Shown here: positions 8,480 to 17,618 of the stretch, piece by piece | Position numbering within the stretch: the stretch's first letter is position 1 | Layout: each line of letters begins with the position of its first letter | From: Spirochaetales bacterium | GTDB lineage: Bacteria > Spirochaetota > Spirochaetia > Sphaerochaetales > Sphaerochaetaceae | DNA length: 64,000 nt | Direction: 5' to 3' | Assembly: GCA_017614375.1 (NCBI GenBank) | Contig: JAGABZ010000006.1 | Location: 1 to 64,000 of the forward strand | Position numbers and translations under genes: made by a program | Notes under the pieces: generated by a model | The model's input: only the letters and a program-made list of their open reading frames with translations | Database searches by the model: none | What the model was told of the DNA's origin: nothing

Positions 8480-9214
8480 TCACTCCCAGGACAGATGAAG
8501 CTCGATGTCCTCGTTGAGCAGCAGGAGCCGGATCAGCGGGATGGCAAAGGCCACGGTGTCCGCCGATTCGGGGGTCCCGTTGGTGTCCGTGATGCGGCCG
8601 GGCGCGGTGATGCGGAGGATTATCCGGGAGCCGAGGATCTGGGCTGAGGTTTCGTCGCCGAGGATGAAGTCCATCATCTCAAGGTACTCCTCCTCGTCCT
8701 GACCGTGGTTGTACACGGGGCCGTAGGTTTCGAAGTTCTCCTCGGTCAGGAAGGGCACGAGTTCGGTAAGCACGTGCCAGTTCTCCATGGCTATGCGGAT
8801 CGTCAGGGATTTGTCTTCGAGTCTGAACAGCGAGTCGATGTCGGACCGGTTGGCTTTGGCCCCGAGGTCGGCAATCAGCGCCGGGAGGTTGCTGAAGCTG
8901 ATCTCACCCATGTAGACCCGCTCCGGGGTGCGCCAGAAGTACGAGGATGTCGAGGCGGAGCTCTTTTGGATGTTGGCCCAGAGAGTGCCGATGGAGCGAT
9001 CCAGAAGGACCGTGTCGGGGGTGCGGCCGTCGTCCTCTCCGAGGTCTGTGAAGCTTGTCAGGTCGACAATCAGATCCTTGAAGAAGTCGGTTGTCTCGAG
9101 AGTGACGCCGGTGCTTCCGCCGCCTTTCTGGCCGAGGGACACGGTCTGTGTGACGGTGCAGCCGCAGAGTATGAGAACCGCGGCGATGACGGCAAGAAGG
9201 GCTGTTTTCCTCAT
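8480..9214 (-). CDS. Putative lipoprotein of unknown function
   Basis: 244 residues starting MRKTALLAVIAAVLILCGC, a lipoprotein signal with lipidation at Cys19 or Cys17 (the ILCGC context fits the lipobox loosely). The body has no motif I recognise. It is rich in Asp/Glu/Thr and ends with a predicted beta-rich segment ILRITAPGRITD then IELHLSWE. The start was chosen to begin the signal peptide. The -10 box lies seven bases upstream and there is no Shine-Dalgarno. It is convergent with ychF and divergent from topA. Confidence 0.65.
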   Translation of the reverse strand: MRKTALLAVIAAVLILCGCTVTQTVSLGQKGGGSTGVTLETTDFFKDLIVDLTSFTDLGEDDGRTPDTVLLDRSIGTLWANIQKSSASTSSYFWRTPERVYMGEISFSNLPALIADLGAKANRSDIDSLFRLEDKSLTIRIAMENWHVLTELVPFLTEENFETYGPVYNHGQDEEEYLEMMDFILGDETSAQILGSRIILRITAPGRITDTNGTPESADTVAFAIPLIRLLLLNEDIELHLSWE

Positions 9215-9221
9215 ACCACTT

Positions 9222-9250
9222 AATATGACCCAGAAGGGCGTGAATTGCAA
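9222..9250 (-). promoter_or_regulatory. Lipoprotein promoter, leaderless arrangement
   Basis: Minus-strand TTGCAA, 17-bp spacer, CATATT, seven bases, then the ATG. Confidence 0.5.
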
Positions 9251-9321
9251 CTTGCAGTTGACAAAAGATTTTGAATGTAATCAATATTATCTGCACTGCC
9301 CACCCGTTCACGGAGGTTCCA

Positions 9322-11865
9322 ATGGCGGAAAACACAACGAACAAACTGATCATCGTCGAGTCGCCCACCAAGGCCAGGACCATCTCGAAGTTCCTGCCTT
9401 CGGACTGCACGGTACTGGCCAGCAACGGCCATATCAGGGCGCTCCCTGAGGACAGCCTGTCGATAGATGTGGAGCACGGTTACAAGCCGCGCTTTGAGAT
9501 AATAGAAGGTAAGCAGAAGGTCATCGCCCAGATTCAGAGCGCGCTGAAAAAGGCCGACGAGCTGATTCTGGCAACTGATGAAGACCGCGAGGGGGAGAGC
9601 ATCTCGTGGCATCTGGTCGAGGTGCTCAAGCCCAAGGTGCCGTACCGCAGGATGGTCTTTCACGAGATTACCCGTTCTGCCATCCTCCAGGCCTTTGCCG
9701 GCGGCCGGGACATCGACATGAATCTGGTCAACGCCCAGGAGGCCCGCCGCATTCTGGACAGGCTGTTCGGCTATTCGATCAGCCCGATTCTGTGGAAGAA
9801 ACTGTCCAACAAGAAGCTCTCCGCCGGGCGGGTCCAGTCTCCGGGACTGAGGCTGATCGTCGAGCGCGAAAAGGCCAGGATGGCTTTCCGCCCGGGCTGC
9901 TGGTGGGGACTGAGGGCCCGCTTCTCAAGCGGCCGCTCCGCCTTTGAGGCTAGACTGGTCCAGGTAGGTGAGCGCAGGGTCGCCGACGGCAAGTCCTTTG
10001 ACGCCGAGACGGGTGAGTACAAGGGTAAGAAGAACACCCTCCTGTTGGACGAGGCCTCCGCTTCCGAGCTGGCCTCAAGGCTCCGCGACGGTGTCTGGAC
10101 GGTGAGTTCCACGCTCCAGCGTCCTCTTTTGCTGCACCCGGCCGCTCCGTTTACAACCTCGACCCTTCAGCAGGAAGGCAACCGCAAGCTCCGCCTCAGC
10201 GCAAAGGACACGATGAGAATCGCCCAGACGCTGTACGAGCGCGGATTCATCACATACATGAGAACCGACAGCCCGGCACTCTCATCCGAGGGCACCAAGG
10301 CGGCCAGGGCTGAGGTCGCCTCCGTTTTCGGCGAGGAGTACCTCTCCGCTTCGGTCCGCCGCTACTCGGCCAGAAGCGCCAATGCCCAGGAGGCGCACGA
10401 GGCAATCCGCCCCGCCACCGTAGACGGGCATTTCACCAGACCGGAGGACACCGGCCTGAGCGGCCGCGAGCTGGGTCTGTATTCGATGATTTACAAGCGC
10501 ACGGTGGCCTGCCAGATGGCCGACGCCAGGAAAACGGCGGTGACCATGGCCATCGCCGTGGACGACTGTCTGTTTGAGTGCACCGGAACCAGGACCGACT
10601 TCCCCGGATTCATCCGGGTCTATGTCGAGGGCAGGGACGAGGACGAGACCGAGGAAAACGGCGCCATCCCCGAACTGGCCGACGGCACTGTGCTGGCTGC
10701 CCAGTCACTCGAGCCGGTTTCGCACGAGACCAAGATGCCGGTGCGCTACACCGAGGCCACGCTGGTCCAGGCCCTTGAGAAGATGGGCATCGGCCGGCCT
10801 TCGACCTACGCGGCAATCATCGACCGGATCATGGAGAAGCAGTACGTGGTCAAGGAGTCCAACTCCCTGGTTCCGACTTTCTCCGGATTCGGCGTAATCC
10901 AGCTTCTGCAGGCCAACTTCCCCGGGCTGATCGACTATGACTTCACAAAGGACATGGAGAACAGCCTGGACCTGCTGGCCCGCGGCGAGATGGACGAGCT
11001 GAGTTATCTCAAGCAGTTCTACGAGGGCGAGAACGGCCTGCGCCACCGCTGCGCCGTGGCACTCAAGGCAATTGACGCTGCCAGCGCCAAGCAGATTGTT
11101 CTGCCGCAGCTTTCGCCGGAAAACCAGGTCTTCATCGGGCCCTATGGCGCCTACGTAAAGAGCGGCTCGAAGAATATCTCCATACCCCCGGGAACCTTCC
11201 CGTCTTCGGTGACCGATGAGGCGATCGAGGCCCTGCGCAGCGGCGAAAGCCAGTCATCCGACACCGGGCCCAGAAGCGTATGCACCTTGCCCACCGGAGA
11301 GGAGGTCTATCTCATGGAGGGCCGCTACGGCAAATACTGGCAGATCGGCCTGGGCCAGAACGGCCAGAGACCCCGCCGCGTCTCCGTTCCCCCGCGCCTC
11401 AGGCCCGAGTCGGTCACCCCGGAGATGATCAGCAACTTCTTTGAGCTCCCGAAGGTTCTTGGACAGAACCCCGAGGGCACCGACGTGAGCATCGGAATCA
11501 GCAAATACGGCCCGTACGTGGCCTGCGGCAAGGAATTCCGCAGCGTCGCGAACTACGATATCCTCTTCAGCCTCTCGCTGGAGACCGCCCTTCAGACCCT
11601 GTCCGCACCGAAGCCGGAACGCCGCTCTTCTTCGTCAAAAAAGGGCAAGACCTCATCGTCTGCCCCGGCGGGCGGCAAAAAGCAGCCTGTGGTCGATTTC
11701 GGTGACCACGAGGGACAGAATCTGGCCATCCTCTTCGGCAGGTACGGCTACTACCTCAGGCACGGGGACAAGAACTACCGCCTGCCGGCCGACTGCCGGA
11801 GCGATGAGGCAGCCTGCCGCGCCCTGACAAAGGAACAGGCCGTCGCCTGCCTGAGTCAAAACTGA
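9322..11865 (+). CDS. topA: DNA topoisomerase I
   Basis: 847 residues from the ATG behind GGAGG; an earlier in-frame start lacks a Shine-Dalgarno. The TOPRIM domain opens with IIVESPTKARTISKFL and has the acidic TDEDREGE motif at 85-92. The catalytic tyrosine is Tyr312 in FITYMRTDSP. Type IA topoisomerase relaxes negative supercoils. The C-terminus has four glycine-rich TopA C-terminal repeats (GPYGAYVKSG, GRYGKYWQIG, SKYGPYVACG, GRYGYYLRHG) and no CxxC zinc-finger pairs, unlike E. coli TopA. The smr gene starts two bases after the stop. Confidence 0.95.
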   Translation: MAENTTNKLIIVESPTKARTISKFLPSDCTVLASNGHIRALPEDSLSIDVEHGYKPRFEIIEGKQKVIAQIQSALKKADELILATDEDREGESISWHLVEVLKPKVPYRRMVFHEITRSAILQAFAGGRDIDMNLVNAQEARRILDRLFGYSISPILWKKLSNKKLSAGRVQSPGLRLIVEREKARMAFRPGCWWGLRARFSSGRSAFEARLVQVGERRVADGKSFDAETGEYKGKKNTLLLDEASASELASRLRDGVWTVSSTLQRPLLLHPAAPFTTSTLQQEGNRKLRLSAKDTMRIAQTLYERGFITYMRTDSPALSSEGTKAARAEVASVFGEEYLSASVRRYSARSANAQEAHEAIRPATVDGHFTRPEDTGLSGRELGLYSMIYKRTVACQMADARKTAVTMAIAVDDCLFECTGTRTDFPGFIRVYVEGRDEDETEENGAIPELADGTVLAAQSLEPVSHETKMPVRYTEATLVQALEKMGIGRPSTYAAIIDRIMEKQYVVKESNSLVPTFSGFGVIQLLQANFPGLIDYDFTKDMENSLDLLARGEMDELSYLKQFYEGENGLRHRCAVALKAIDAASAKQIVLPQLSPENQVFIGPYGAYVKSGSKNISIPPGTFPSSVTDEAIEALRSGESQSSDTGPRSVCTLPTGEEVYLMEGRYGKYWQIGLGQNGQRPRRVSVPPRLRPESVTPEMISNFFELPKVLGQNPEGTDVSIGISKYGPYVACGKEFRSVANYDILFSLSLETALQTLSAPKPERRSSSSKKGKTSSSAPAGGKKQPVVDFGDHEGQNLAILFGRYGYYLRHGDKNYRLPADCRSDEAACRALTKEQAVACLSQN

Positions 11866-11867
11866 GC

Positions 11868-12284
11868 ATGGCCGATTTCGGTTCCATCCTTGAGCAGTGG
11901 GAAAAGGACAACCGCGCCTCTGTTTCCCGCCTTATCCGTGAAAAAGGCGACGACAGGTCACAGAACAGGCCGACGGCGCCCACCGTCACCCAGTTGCGGG
12001 CTATGGAACCGCAGGACAGCATCGACCTCCACGGGCTTAAGCGCGACGCGGCGCTGGCCAGCCTGGAGGCGTTCATTTCCAACTGCGTTTCAAAGGGCCT
12101 GAGAAAGGTCGCCGTCGTCACCGGCAAGGGGATTCACTCGGAGCAGGGGGCGCCGGTGCTCAGACAGGCGGCGGCGGACTATCTCGCCGGCTGCGGCAAG
12201 GTCAGCCGGATTCTGACCCCGCCGGCCCAAAGCGGCGGCAGCGGCGTGCTCTGGGTCATTCTCAAGGGCCCGGTTTCCCACTGA
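11868..12284 (+). CDS. Smr-domain protein
   Basis: 138 residues. The C-terminal 85 residues are a Smr (MutS2 C-terminal) domain: SIDLHGL, then a helix, then KVAVVTGKGIHS as the H/TGKG loop, ending GGSGVLWVILKGP. Smr domains are DNA or RNA nicking or binding modules. The N-terminal 45 residues are charged and probably flexible. It is tightly coupled to topA (2-bp gap), so both are likely translated from one message. Confidence 0.9.
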   Translation: MADFGSILEQWEKDNRASVSRLIREKGDDRSQNRPTAPTVTQLRAMEPQDSIDLHGLKRDAALASLEAFISNCVSKGLRKVAVVTGKGIHSEQGAPVLRQAAADYLAGCGKVSRILTPPAQSGGSGVLWVILKGPVSH

Positions 12285-12299
12285 TTGCGGACCCGGCGG

Positions 12300-13115
12300 T
12301 CAGCCTTTATTTGTAATTATTCCTTTTATGATTCTGTTCTGCAGGCGCAGCGGCAGGAGGTTCAGAAGCAGCAGGCCGGGGTTGCGGTTTACCTTGTAGA
12401 CGTAGGCCGGCCGGGAGGACTCAAGGGCCCTGAGGACCAGTTTTCCGATTCTTTGCGGCGGGATTGTCCTGCTTTCGACCCGGTCGACGACCCGTTTGAA
12501 GTTGGCGGCGTTGACCTTGTACAGCTTCGTTTCATTTACAAAGCGCTCCAGACACTGTTGCGACCGGGACACCATCCCCGTGTCAACCGCGCCGGGCCGG
12601 ATCACCGAGACAAAGCAGCCTTTGGTCTGGACCTCCTGCCTGAGGGCCTGGGCGTATTTCTCGATTGCCGACTTGGTCACAGCGTACAGTCCTGTGAACG
12701 GAAGCGGGTCCAATGGGGCGAGTTCGCTCGATACGATGACGATCGACCCGGAATCGCCCTGATTTGCCAGAAGGGGGAAGAGGGCCTTGTTGACCCGGTA
12801 GATGCCGAAAAGATTGACGTTCCAGATCCGGATGAAGTCCTCCTCGCTGATTTCAAGCAGCGAATTGAGGTCGTAGATGCCGGCGGTGTGGACGATTGCC
12901 CTCAGCGGACCTATGGCTGAAACCGCGAGGGCGGCCTTTTCGACTGAGGATGGGTCGGTGATGTCGGTGGGAATGAAACGCCCGGGGAAGTCAACAGGCT
13001 CCCTGATGTCCAGGCCTATGACCTGATAGCCGGCCTGGTTGAGCACCCGGGCGACGGCTGTCCCCATGCCTCCGGCCGCGCCGGTGAGAACCACGTTTGC
13101 TTTGGATTCCTGCAT
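12300..13115 (-). CDS. Short-chain dehydrogenase/reductase
   Basis: 271 residues with a Rossmann GAAGGMGTAVA motif near the N-terminus, an active-site SS preceding YAVTKSA (YxxxK) and a HTAGIYD variant of NNAG. The substrate is not predictable. The C-terminal tail is hydrophobic/basic (LLLNLLPLRLQNRIIKGI), which may associate with membrane. It converges on smr. The start codon is six bases after a strong -10 box, with no Shine-Dalgarno. Confidence 0.9.
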   Translation of the reverse strand: MQESKANVVLTGAAGGMGTAVARVLNQAGYQVIGLDIREPVDFPGRFIPTDITDPSSVEKAALAVSAIGPLRAIVHTAGIYDLNSLLEISEEDFIRIWNVNLFGIYRVNKALFPLLANQGDSGSIVIVSSELAPLDPLPFTGLYAVTKSAIEKYAQALRQEVQTKGCFVSVIRPGAVDTGMVSRSQQCLERFVNETKLYKVNAANFKRVVDRVESRTIPPQRIGKLVLRALESSRPAYVYKVNRNPGLLLLNLLPLRLQNRIIKGIITNKG

Positions 13116-13121
13116 ACCTGA

Positions 13122-13150
13122 ATCCTAGCCCCGAGTGCCTGGCCGGTCAA
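13122..13150 (-). promoter_or_regulatory. SDR promoter, leaderless arrangement
   Basis: Minus-strand TTGACC, 17-bp spacer, TAGGAT, TCAGGT, ATG. Confidence 0.7.
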
Positions 13151-13171
13151 TCCGGCACGGTGAAAGGGCAC

Positions 13172-13199
13172 AAAAAAAGGACCCTCATCAGGTCCTTTT
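13172..13199 (-). terminator. tRNA-Asp terminator
   Basis: Minus strand AAAGGACC-TGATGAG-GGTCCTTT followed by a T run, immediately after the tRNA 3' end. Confidence 0.85.
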
Positions 13200-13273
13200 C
13201 GAGAGAGACGGGGCTCGAACCCGCGATCTCCGGCGTGACAGGCCAGCGCGATAACCAGCTTCGCTACTCCCTC
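13200..13273 (-). tRNA. tRNA-Asp(GUC)
   Basis: 74 nt cloverleaf: acceptor GAGGGAG/CUCUCUC, anticodon stem CUGGC/GCCGG with loop CUGUCAC giving anticodon GUC, and T-loop UUCGAGC. CCA is not encoded. It has its own strong promoter and terminator. Confidence 0.95.
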
Positions 13274-13284
13274 AAGCAAGACAG

Positions 13285-13314
13285 ATACTAGCATTTAGCT
13301 CCGAATCTTGTCAA
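13285..13314 (-). promoter_or_regulatory. tRNA-Asp promoter
   Basis: Minus-strand TTGACA, 18-bp spacer, TAGTAT, ending 11 bp upstream of the mature 5' end. Confidence 0.8.
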
Positions 13315-13380
13315 CATCATGTGGATTCGGGGTGCCTTCATGGATTAAAATATGGAAAAACCTTGAGTCAGGGGGATTCT

Positions 13381-14166
13381 ATGAGAGTTGTCATCCAGAA
13401 AGATTATGAGAAGATGTGCGCCTGGACCGCACAGTACATTGCCGATGCGATCAATGCCAGGGGCGGGGAGAAATTCGTCCTCGGACTTCCCACCGGTTCG
13501 ACTCCGCTCGGAGTGTACCGCGAGCTGATCCGCCTCAACAAAGAGGGCAAGGTCAGCTTCAGGAACGTCGTCACCTTCAACATGGACGAGTACGTCGGCC
13601 TGCCGCGTGACCACGAGCAGAGCTACTGGTACTTCATGTGGAGCAACTTCTTCAACCATATCGACATAAAGAAGGAAAACGTCAACATCCTCAACGGAAT
13701 GGCGACGGACCTGCAGGCCGAGTGCGACGGCTATGAGAAGCGCATCGCCCAGGCCGGCGGAATCGACCTCTTCATGGGCGGAATCGGAGTCGACGGACAC
13801 ATCGCCTTCAACGAGCCGTTCTCCAGCCTCACCAGCCGCACCAGGGTAAAGACCCTGACCGAGGACACCCGCATCGTCAATTCCCGCTTCTTCGACCATG
13901 ACGTGTCAAAGGTCCCGACCACCGCGCTGACAGTAGGCGTCGGAACCGTCACAGCCTCAAAGGAAGTGATCATCCTCATCAACGGCCACGCAAAGGCCCG
14001 CGCCCTGGCCGCCGTCGTCGAGGGCGGAGTCAGCCAGAGCTGGACCTGCAGCGCCCTGCAGATGCATCCCAAGGCCATCATCGCCTGTGACGACGCCGCC
14101 TGCGACGAACTGAAGGTCGGAACCTACCGCTACTTCCTCGACATAGAGAGAGAGGCCAGAATCTGA
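13381..14166 (+). CDS. nagB: Glucosamine-6-phosphate deaminase
   Basis: 261 residues. It converts glucosamine-6-phosphate to fructose-6-phosphate and ammonia. It carries the family motifs [26 protein letters not shown] (general-base Asp), [13 protein letters not shown] (catalytic Asp/His pair) and the ring-opening Glu region. The ATG after CAGGGGGAT was preferred to an upstream in-frame start because the protein begins [10 protein letters not shown], as in relatives. Its stop overlaps the PAP2 start by one base. No nagA is visible nearby. Confidence 0.95.
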   Translation: MRVVIQKDYEKMCAWTAQYIADAINARGGEKFVLGLPTGSTPLGVYRELIRLNKEGKVSFRNVVTFNMDEYVGLPRDHEQSYWYFMWSNFFNHIDIKKENVNILNGMATDLQAECDGYEKRIAQAGGIDLFMGGIGVDGHIAFNEPFSSLTSRTRVKTLTEDTRIVNSRFFDHDVSKVPTTALTVGVGTVTASKEVIILINGHAKARALAAVVEGGVSQSWTCSALQMHPKAIIACDDAACDELKVGTYRYFLDIEREARI

Positions 14167-15089
14167 TGCAGCAGAACATCCTCCTTTTTTTCCAGCGCAT
14201 CGGAAACGGGACTTTGGACAAGGCCGCGTCGCTCATCACCTGGATGGGGCAGGATGTTGCCGCCATGGCCATCATCGCCCTGGTCCTGTGGTGTATAAAC
14301 AAGCGCAAAGGTCTGGTGATGGGTCTCATCCTGATTTCGGCAAACACGGTGATGAACATCGTAAAGGCCATCGTCCGCTACCCCAGACCCTTTACGGTAA
14401 TCGAGGGCCTGACCGGAAAGGAGCTCGAGGGCGCTACCGGTTACAGCTTTCCCAGCGGCCACAGCACAAACGCCGCCTCGCTGTACTCCTCCGTGGCGGT
14501 CAACTTCCGCAAAAAGGGCCTGTCCTTCATCTGCGCCGCGATGATTGTCCTGGTCGGCCTGTCGCGCCTGTATCTGGGCGTCCACTGGCCGACTGATGTC
14601 CTGTGCGGAATCATCCTGGGAATCTGCATGACCTTCGGCCTCAACGAGTTCCTGACCAGACTGATGAGCGACACCGAAAAAGCGGTCCGCATCGGCTGGT
14701 TCGTGGGAGGATTCCTCTTCGCCGCCGGTCTGTTTTTCGGCATCCTTGTCGACTTCGCCGGCGCGGACAAGACGGCCTTCAGGGACCTGGTGACCGTGCT
14801 TGCCATGTTCGGAGGAGCCCTGCTCGGATTCGGGCTTGAGGAAAAGACGGTGCCGTTCTCCGTCGAGGGCAACGTCCGCGCGAAGTTCTTCAGATACATC
14901 ATCGGGCTGATTACCCTGATTCTTCTGCGCGCCGGGCTGAAGGCAATCCTTCCGACGGCTGTCACCAGCGACGGGTTCAGATACGGGATTCTCGGATTCT
15001 GGATTTACGGCGGCTATCCGGTGCTCGGGGTCAAGGTCAGACTGTTCCAGGCCGAGGAGAAGCAGGCCGAGCAGCCTCAGGCCGAGTGA
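14166..15089 (+). CDS. PAP2-family membrane phosphatase
   Basis: 307 residues, six or more membrane helices. It carries the three-part PAP2 signature: KAIVRYPRPF (KxxxxxxRP), PSGHSTN (PSGH) and SRLYLGVHWPTD (SRxxxxxHxxxD). Such enzymes dephosphorylate undecaprenyl pyrophosphate or phosphatidate/PGP at the membrane. The tail beyond the core adds about three extra helices and an acidic end. It is translationally coupled to nagB by a one-base overlap. A strong bidirectional terminator follows. Confidence 0.9.
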   Translation: MQQNILLFFQRIGNGTLDKAASLITWMGQDVAAMAIIALVLWCINKRKGLVMGLILISANTVMNIVKAIVRYPRPFTVIEGLTGKELEGATGYSFPSGHSTNAASLYSSVAVNFRKKGLSFICAAMIVLVGLSRLYLGVHWPTDVLCGIILGICMTFGLNEFLTRLMSDTEKAVRIGWFVGGFLFAAGLFFGILVDFAGADKTAFRDLVTVLAMFGGALLGFGLEEKTVPFSVEGNVRAKFFRYIIGLITLILLRAGLKAILPTAVTSDGFRYGILGFWIYGGYPVLGVKVRLFQAEEKQAEQPQAE

Positions 15090-15090
15090 T

Positions 15091-15174
15091 GGCCTCGAAA
15101 TTGAAAAAATGAAAAAAAGAGGCCAGTCGATTGGCCTCGAAATTGCGAAATTGAAAAAAAGAGGCCAGTTTTTT
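15091..15174. repeat. Two 42-bp tandem GGCCTC repeats
   Basis: Units 15091-15132 and 15133-15174 start GGCCTCGAAATTG and end GAGGCCAGT(C/T)(G/T)(A/T)TT, with an A-rich centre. A third GGCCTC follows. Each junction forms a GAGGCCA...TGGCCTC hairpin. The last hairpin doubles as the terminator. Confidence 0.8.
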
Positions 15175-15185
15175 GGCCTCTTTTT
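15161..15185. terminator. Bidirectional terminator (PAP2 / dksA-like)
   Basis: GAGGCCA-GTTTTT-TGGCCTC with TTTTT on the plus strand and a T7 run on the minus strand, so it can end both convergent transcripts. Confidence 0.85.
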
Positions 15186-15227
15186 ACAAATTCTCTCCAA
15201 ACCAGGCCAAAAGGCCCGGCGCCTGGC

Positions 15228-15590
15228 CTACTTGCCGGCTTCCTCCTGGTTCTTGCAGCTGATGCACAGCACGGCATAGGGGATGGCGCGGAGCCTCTCC
15301 TCAGGGATGCGGCAACCGCACTTGGGGCAGATTCCGTAGCGGCCTTCGCGGATGCGGATTATCGCGTAGTCGACCGATCTGAGAACCGAAGCTTCGTGCT
15401 GGTTCATCGCCTCCATCTTTTTGAAGACGAGTGATTCGACGGACATGTCGATTGAGTCCTTGGCACCCATCTGAGAGGCCAGGGCCTGGAAATCCTCATT
15501 GCTCTTGGCCAGTTTTTCCAGGATGTCCTGCCTCTTTTTCAGCAGGATTTCCTGCATTTCCTCCTCAAACGGGGTAAGTTCCTTCTGCAT
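15228..15590 (-). CDS. DksA/TraR-type zinc-finger protein
   Basis: 120 residues: a helical coiled-coil hairpin (about 1-80) and a C4 zinc finger CPKCGCRIP...AVLCISC near the C-terminus. DksA-family proteins enter the RNA polymerase secondary channel and modulate transcription, often with ppGpp. The coiled-coil tip has DSIDMS, lacking a clear DxxDxA, so DksA-like potency is uncertain. Start supported by GGAGGG. It is the last gene before the bidirectional terminator. Confidence 0.85.
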   Translation of the reverse strand: MQKELTPFEEEMQEILLKKRQDILEKLAKSNEDFQALASQMGAKDSIDMSVESLVFKKMEAMNQHEASVLRSVDYAIIRIREGRYGICPKCGCRIPEERLRAIPYAVLCISCKNQEEAGK

Positions 15591-15659
15591 TCAGCACCCT
15601 CCGGTCCGGCGCCGTCGTCGACGTCGGTCTAGGTAATATGCAGGCAGTTTATCTTTTTG

Positions 15660-16805
15660 TCAAGTCTGCCGGTCGCTTTTTGATTCGGGCAGTACGATGC
15701 TGTCTATGAAATCCTGCTGGGGGTTGTCTTTTTTGTGCCTGTGCTCCCTGCGCCTGACGCTGCCGGCGAGGAACTTCGCCAGGGGTTTGGTCTGTTCGAA
15801 GTTGGCGAAGCAGATCTGGGACATGCTCATCATCGGGACGGCGAGGAACATCCCCAGCACTCCCCAGATGTAGCCCCAGACCGTCAGGGAAAACAGGATG
15901 ATGACCGGGCTGAGGTTGAGCTGGTTCCCCTGGACCCGCGGGTCGAGGATGTTGCCCAGGACCATCTGGGCCACTATGGCGGACACTGTGATGAAGAGAA
16001 TCGGGTTCCAGAGGGGGAAGAACTGCAGCACCGCCATCAGAATGGTCAGCAAAGTGACGACGATGCTTCCGATGGTCGGGATGAAGTTCATAACAAAGGC
16101 CAGAACACCGATGAGTACGGCGAATTCAAGTCCCGGTACCCTGCATATTACGTAAAAGGCCACGCCGGTTACGGCGCTTATCAGGGTCTTGAGGGCCAGG
16201 TACTTGGAAATCTGTCTGTTGACCCTGGCAAAAATCTGGGCGACGGTCTCCGGGTCCTTTGAGCGCACCAGCAGGGTCAGCTTCGGAACGACCGCCTCGC
16301 GCTCGATCAGCAGGAACACGACAAAGAGAATCACCAACGCCCCGCGGCTGACGATTGTCACCGCCATCGATGAGACCTGTCTCAGGGCCGTGACCGCCAC
16401 TCCGATCCAGTCGATGTTCAGATCGCTGCTCAGGGAGAAGTTCTCCGGCAGGTCGACTATGCTGCCGAGCCACACAGTGGCGATATGCTCGATCTCTGCC
16501 AGCCTGCCGCTGTACTTGGGCAATGTCCTCAGCAGCTGGTTGACCGCGTTGAAAAAGAACATCACGGCCGCGGCAATCACGATGAAGAAGATAATCACCG
16601 ACAGCAGGGTGGAAAGCCAGCGGGGAAACCTGGCCCCGTCCATCTTGCGCGTCAGCGGGGACAGGAGCAGAAACAGGAAGACCGACAGGACTATCTCAAG
16701 CGTCACCTCCCGCGCCACCTTCAACACGCAGAGCACCAGAATCGCCGCGATGACGATCAGCGCGGTTCGTATGTGCTTCAGATTCCTTGCGTTGCCTTCT
16801 TCCAT
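15660..16805 (-). CDS. AI-2E-family transporter (PF01594 type)
   Basis: 381 residues, about eight membrane helices, with the conserved central region PGLEFAVLIGVLAFVMNFIPTIGS and LNLSPVIILFSLTVWGYIWGVLGMFLAVP typical of the TqsA/YdiK/PerM family. Members export autoinducer-2 or act as Na+/H+ antiporters, so the substrate is open. It sits 10 bp downstream of the TrmJ-like gene and is probably co-transcribed. Start behind GGGGGCTGCC. Confidence 0.9.
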   Translation of the reverse strand: MEEGNARNLKHIRTALIVIAAILVLCVLKVAREVTLEIVLSVFLFLLLSPLTRKMDGARFPRWLSTLLSVIIFFIVIAAAVMFFFNAVNQLLRTLPKYSGRLAEIEHIATVWLGSIVDLPENFSLSSDLNIDWIGVAVTALRQVSSMAVTIVSRGALVILFVVFLLIEREAVVPKLTLLVRSKDPETVAQIFARVNRQISKYLALKTLISAVTGVAFYVICRVPGLEFAVLIGVLAFVMNFIPTIGSIVVTLLTILMAVLQFFPLWNPILFITVSAIVAQMVLGNILDPRVQGNQLNLSPVIILFSLTVWGYIWGVLGMFLAVPMMSMSQICFANFEQTKPLAKFLAGSVRRREHRHKKDNPQQDFIDSIVLPESKSDRQT

Positions 16806-16814
16806 GGCAGCCCC

Positions 16815-17543
16815 CTATGTATGATGGACCCTGATCCGGGACAGTTTGGAAAACACCTTTTCGATTCTGGCCAGTTCACTGTCCGCCGGACCGCTGCGGG
16901 CTATCATGTCCCGGATGAAGACCGTCGTCAGCCGGCGTTCGTCGTCCGTCTTGAAATAGCCCGTCTGAGCGATTTCCTCAATTATCCGCCCGACCGCCTG
17001 CTCCTGCTTTTCGCGGGAGGCGACGACCATACCCGACGGCCACTGCCGCAGCCCGGTGTACAGTTCGTAGCAGATGATCTGCACAGCCTGGGCCAGGTTG
17101 AGCGAGGGGAAAAGGTCGCTCGTCGGTATGGTGACCACGGCGTCGCAGAGGTTTACCTCTTCATCGGTCAGCCCGTCCGACTCCCTGCCGAACACAATCG
17201 AGACCGTTCCCTCGCCGAGGTCGGAAACCTTTTGTGTCAGCTGTTTCGGCGACAGGGCGGCGGCCTTTCTGAACTTGCCCTTGCGTCTGGTTGAGGCCAC
17301 GCTGAGGATGCTGTCCTTCAGCGCCTCTTGCAGTGTCGGAAACTCGACCCGGTTCTCCCACAGATCTGACGCGTGCAGAGCCAGCGTCCGGACCCTGTCC
17401 TCGGAGTACTCCCGGCCCGTGACCAGCACCAGCTGCGTCAGGCCCATGGTCTTCATGGCCCTGCACACGCTGCCGATGTTCGCCCCGTCCTGGGTGTCGA
17501 CGAGCACGATTCTTATTCTCCGGGCGGGAAGTTCTTCATTCAT
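16815..17543 (-). CDS. TrmJ/SpoU-family RNA methyltransferase
   Basis: 242 residues with the SPOUT trefoil-knot motifs: NIGSVCRAMKTMG (motif 1), VFGRESDGLTDEE (motif 2) and IPTSDLFPSLNLAQAVQIICYEL (motif 3). It resembles TrmJ, which 2'-O-methylates position 32 of tRNAs. The ATG at 17543 was chosen over a TTG two codons earlier because it stands six bases after a -10 box. The C-terminal 80 residues are helical. Confidence 0.88.
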   Translation of the reverse strand: MNEELPARRIRIVLVDTQDGANIGSVCRAMKTMGLTQLVLVTGREYSEDRVRTLALHASDLWENRVEFPTLQEALKDSILSVASTRRKGKFRKAAALSPKQLTQKVSDLGEGTVSIVFGRESDGLTDEEVNLCDAVVTIPTSDLFPSLNLAQAVQIICYELYTGLRQWPSGMVVASREKQEQAVGRIIEEIAQTGYFKTDDERRLTTVFIRDMIARSGPADSELARIEKVFSKLSRIRVHHT

Positions 17544-17549
17544 GGGCAA

Positions 17550-17578
17550 ATAATAGCACTATAAAAGTCCGGCTCCAA
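17550..17578 (-). promoter_or_regulatory. trmJ-like promoter, leaderless arrangement
   Basis: Minus-strand TTGGAG, 17-bp spacer, TATTAT, TTGCCC, ATG. Confidence 0.6.
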
Positions 17579-17595
17579 GCCGGGATTTGATCCGG

Positions 17596-17618
17596 TTTCC
17601 GGGCAAGACCCGACCGTC
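17596..17618 (-). repeat. REP-like motif copy (MBL gene 3' end)
   Basis: Minus-strand ACGGTCGGGTCTTGCCCGGAAA; the stop codon of the MBL-fold gene lies within the first bases of the motif. Confidence 0.65.

Noticed and set aside
14130-15200. 356-codon minus-strand frame opposite the PAP2 gene
   Set aside because: The PAP2 frame carries all three catalytic motifs; the antisense protein is low-complexity His/Asp/Gln.
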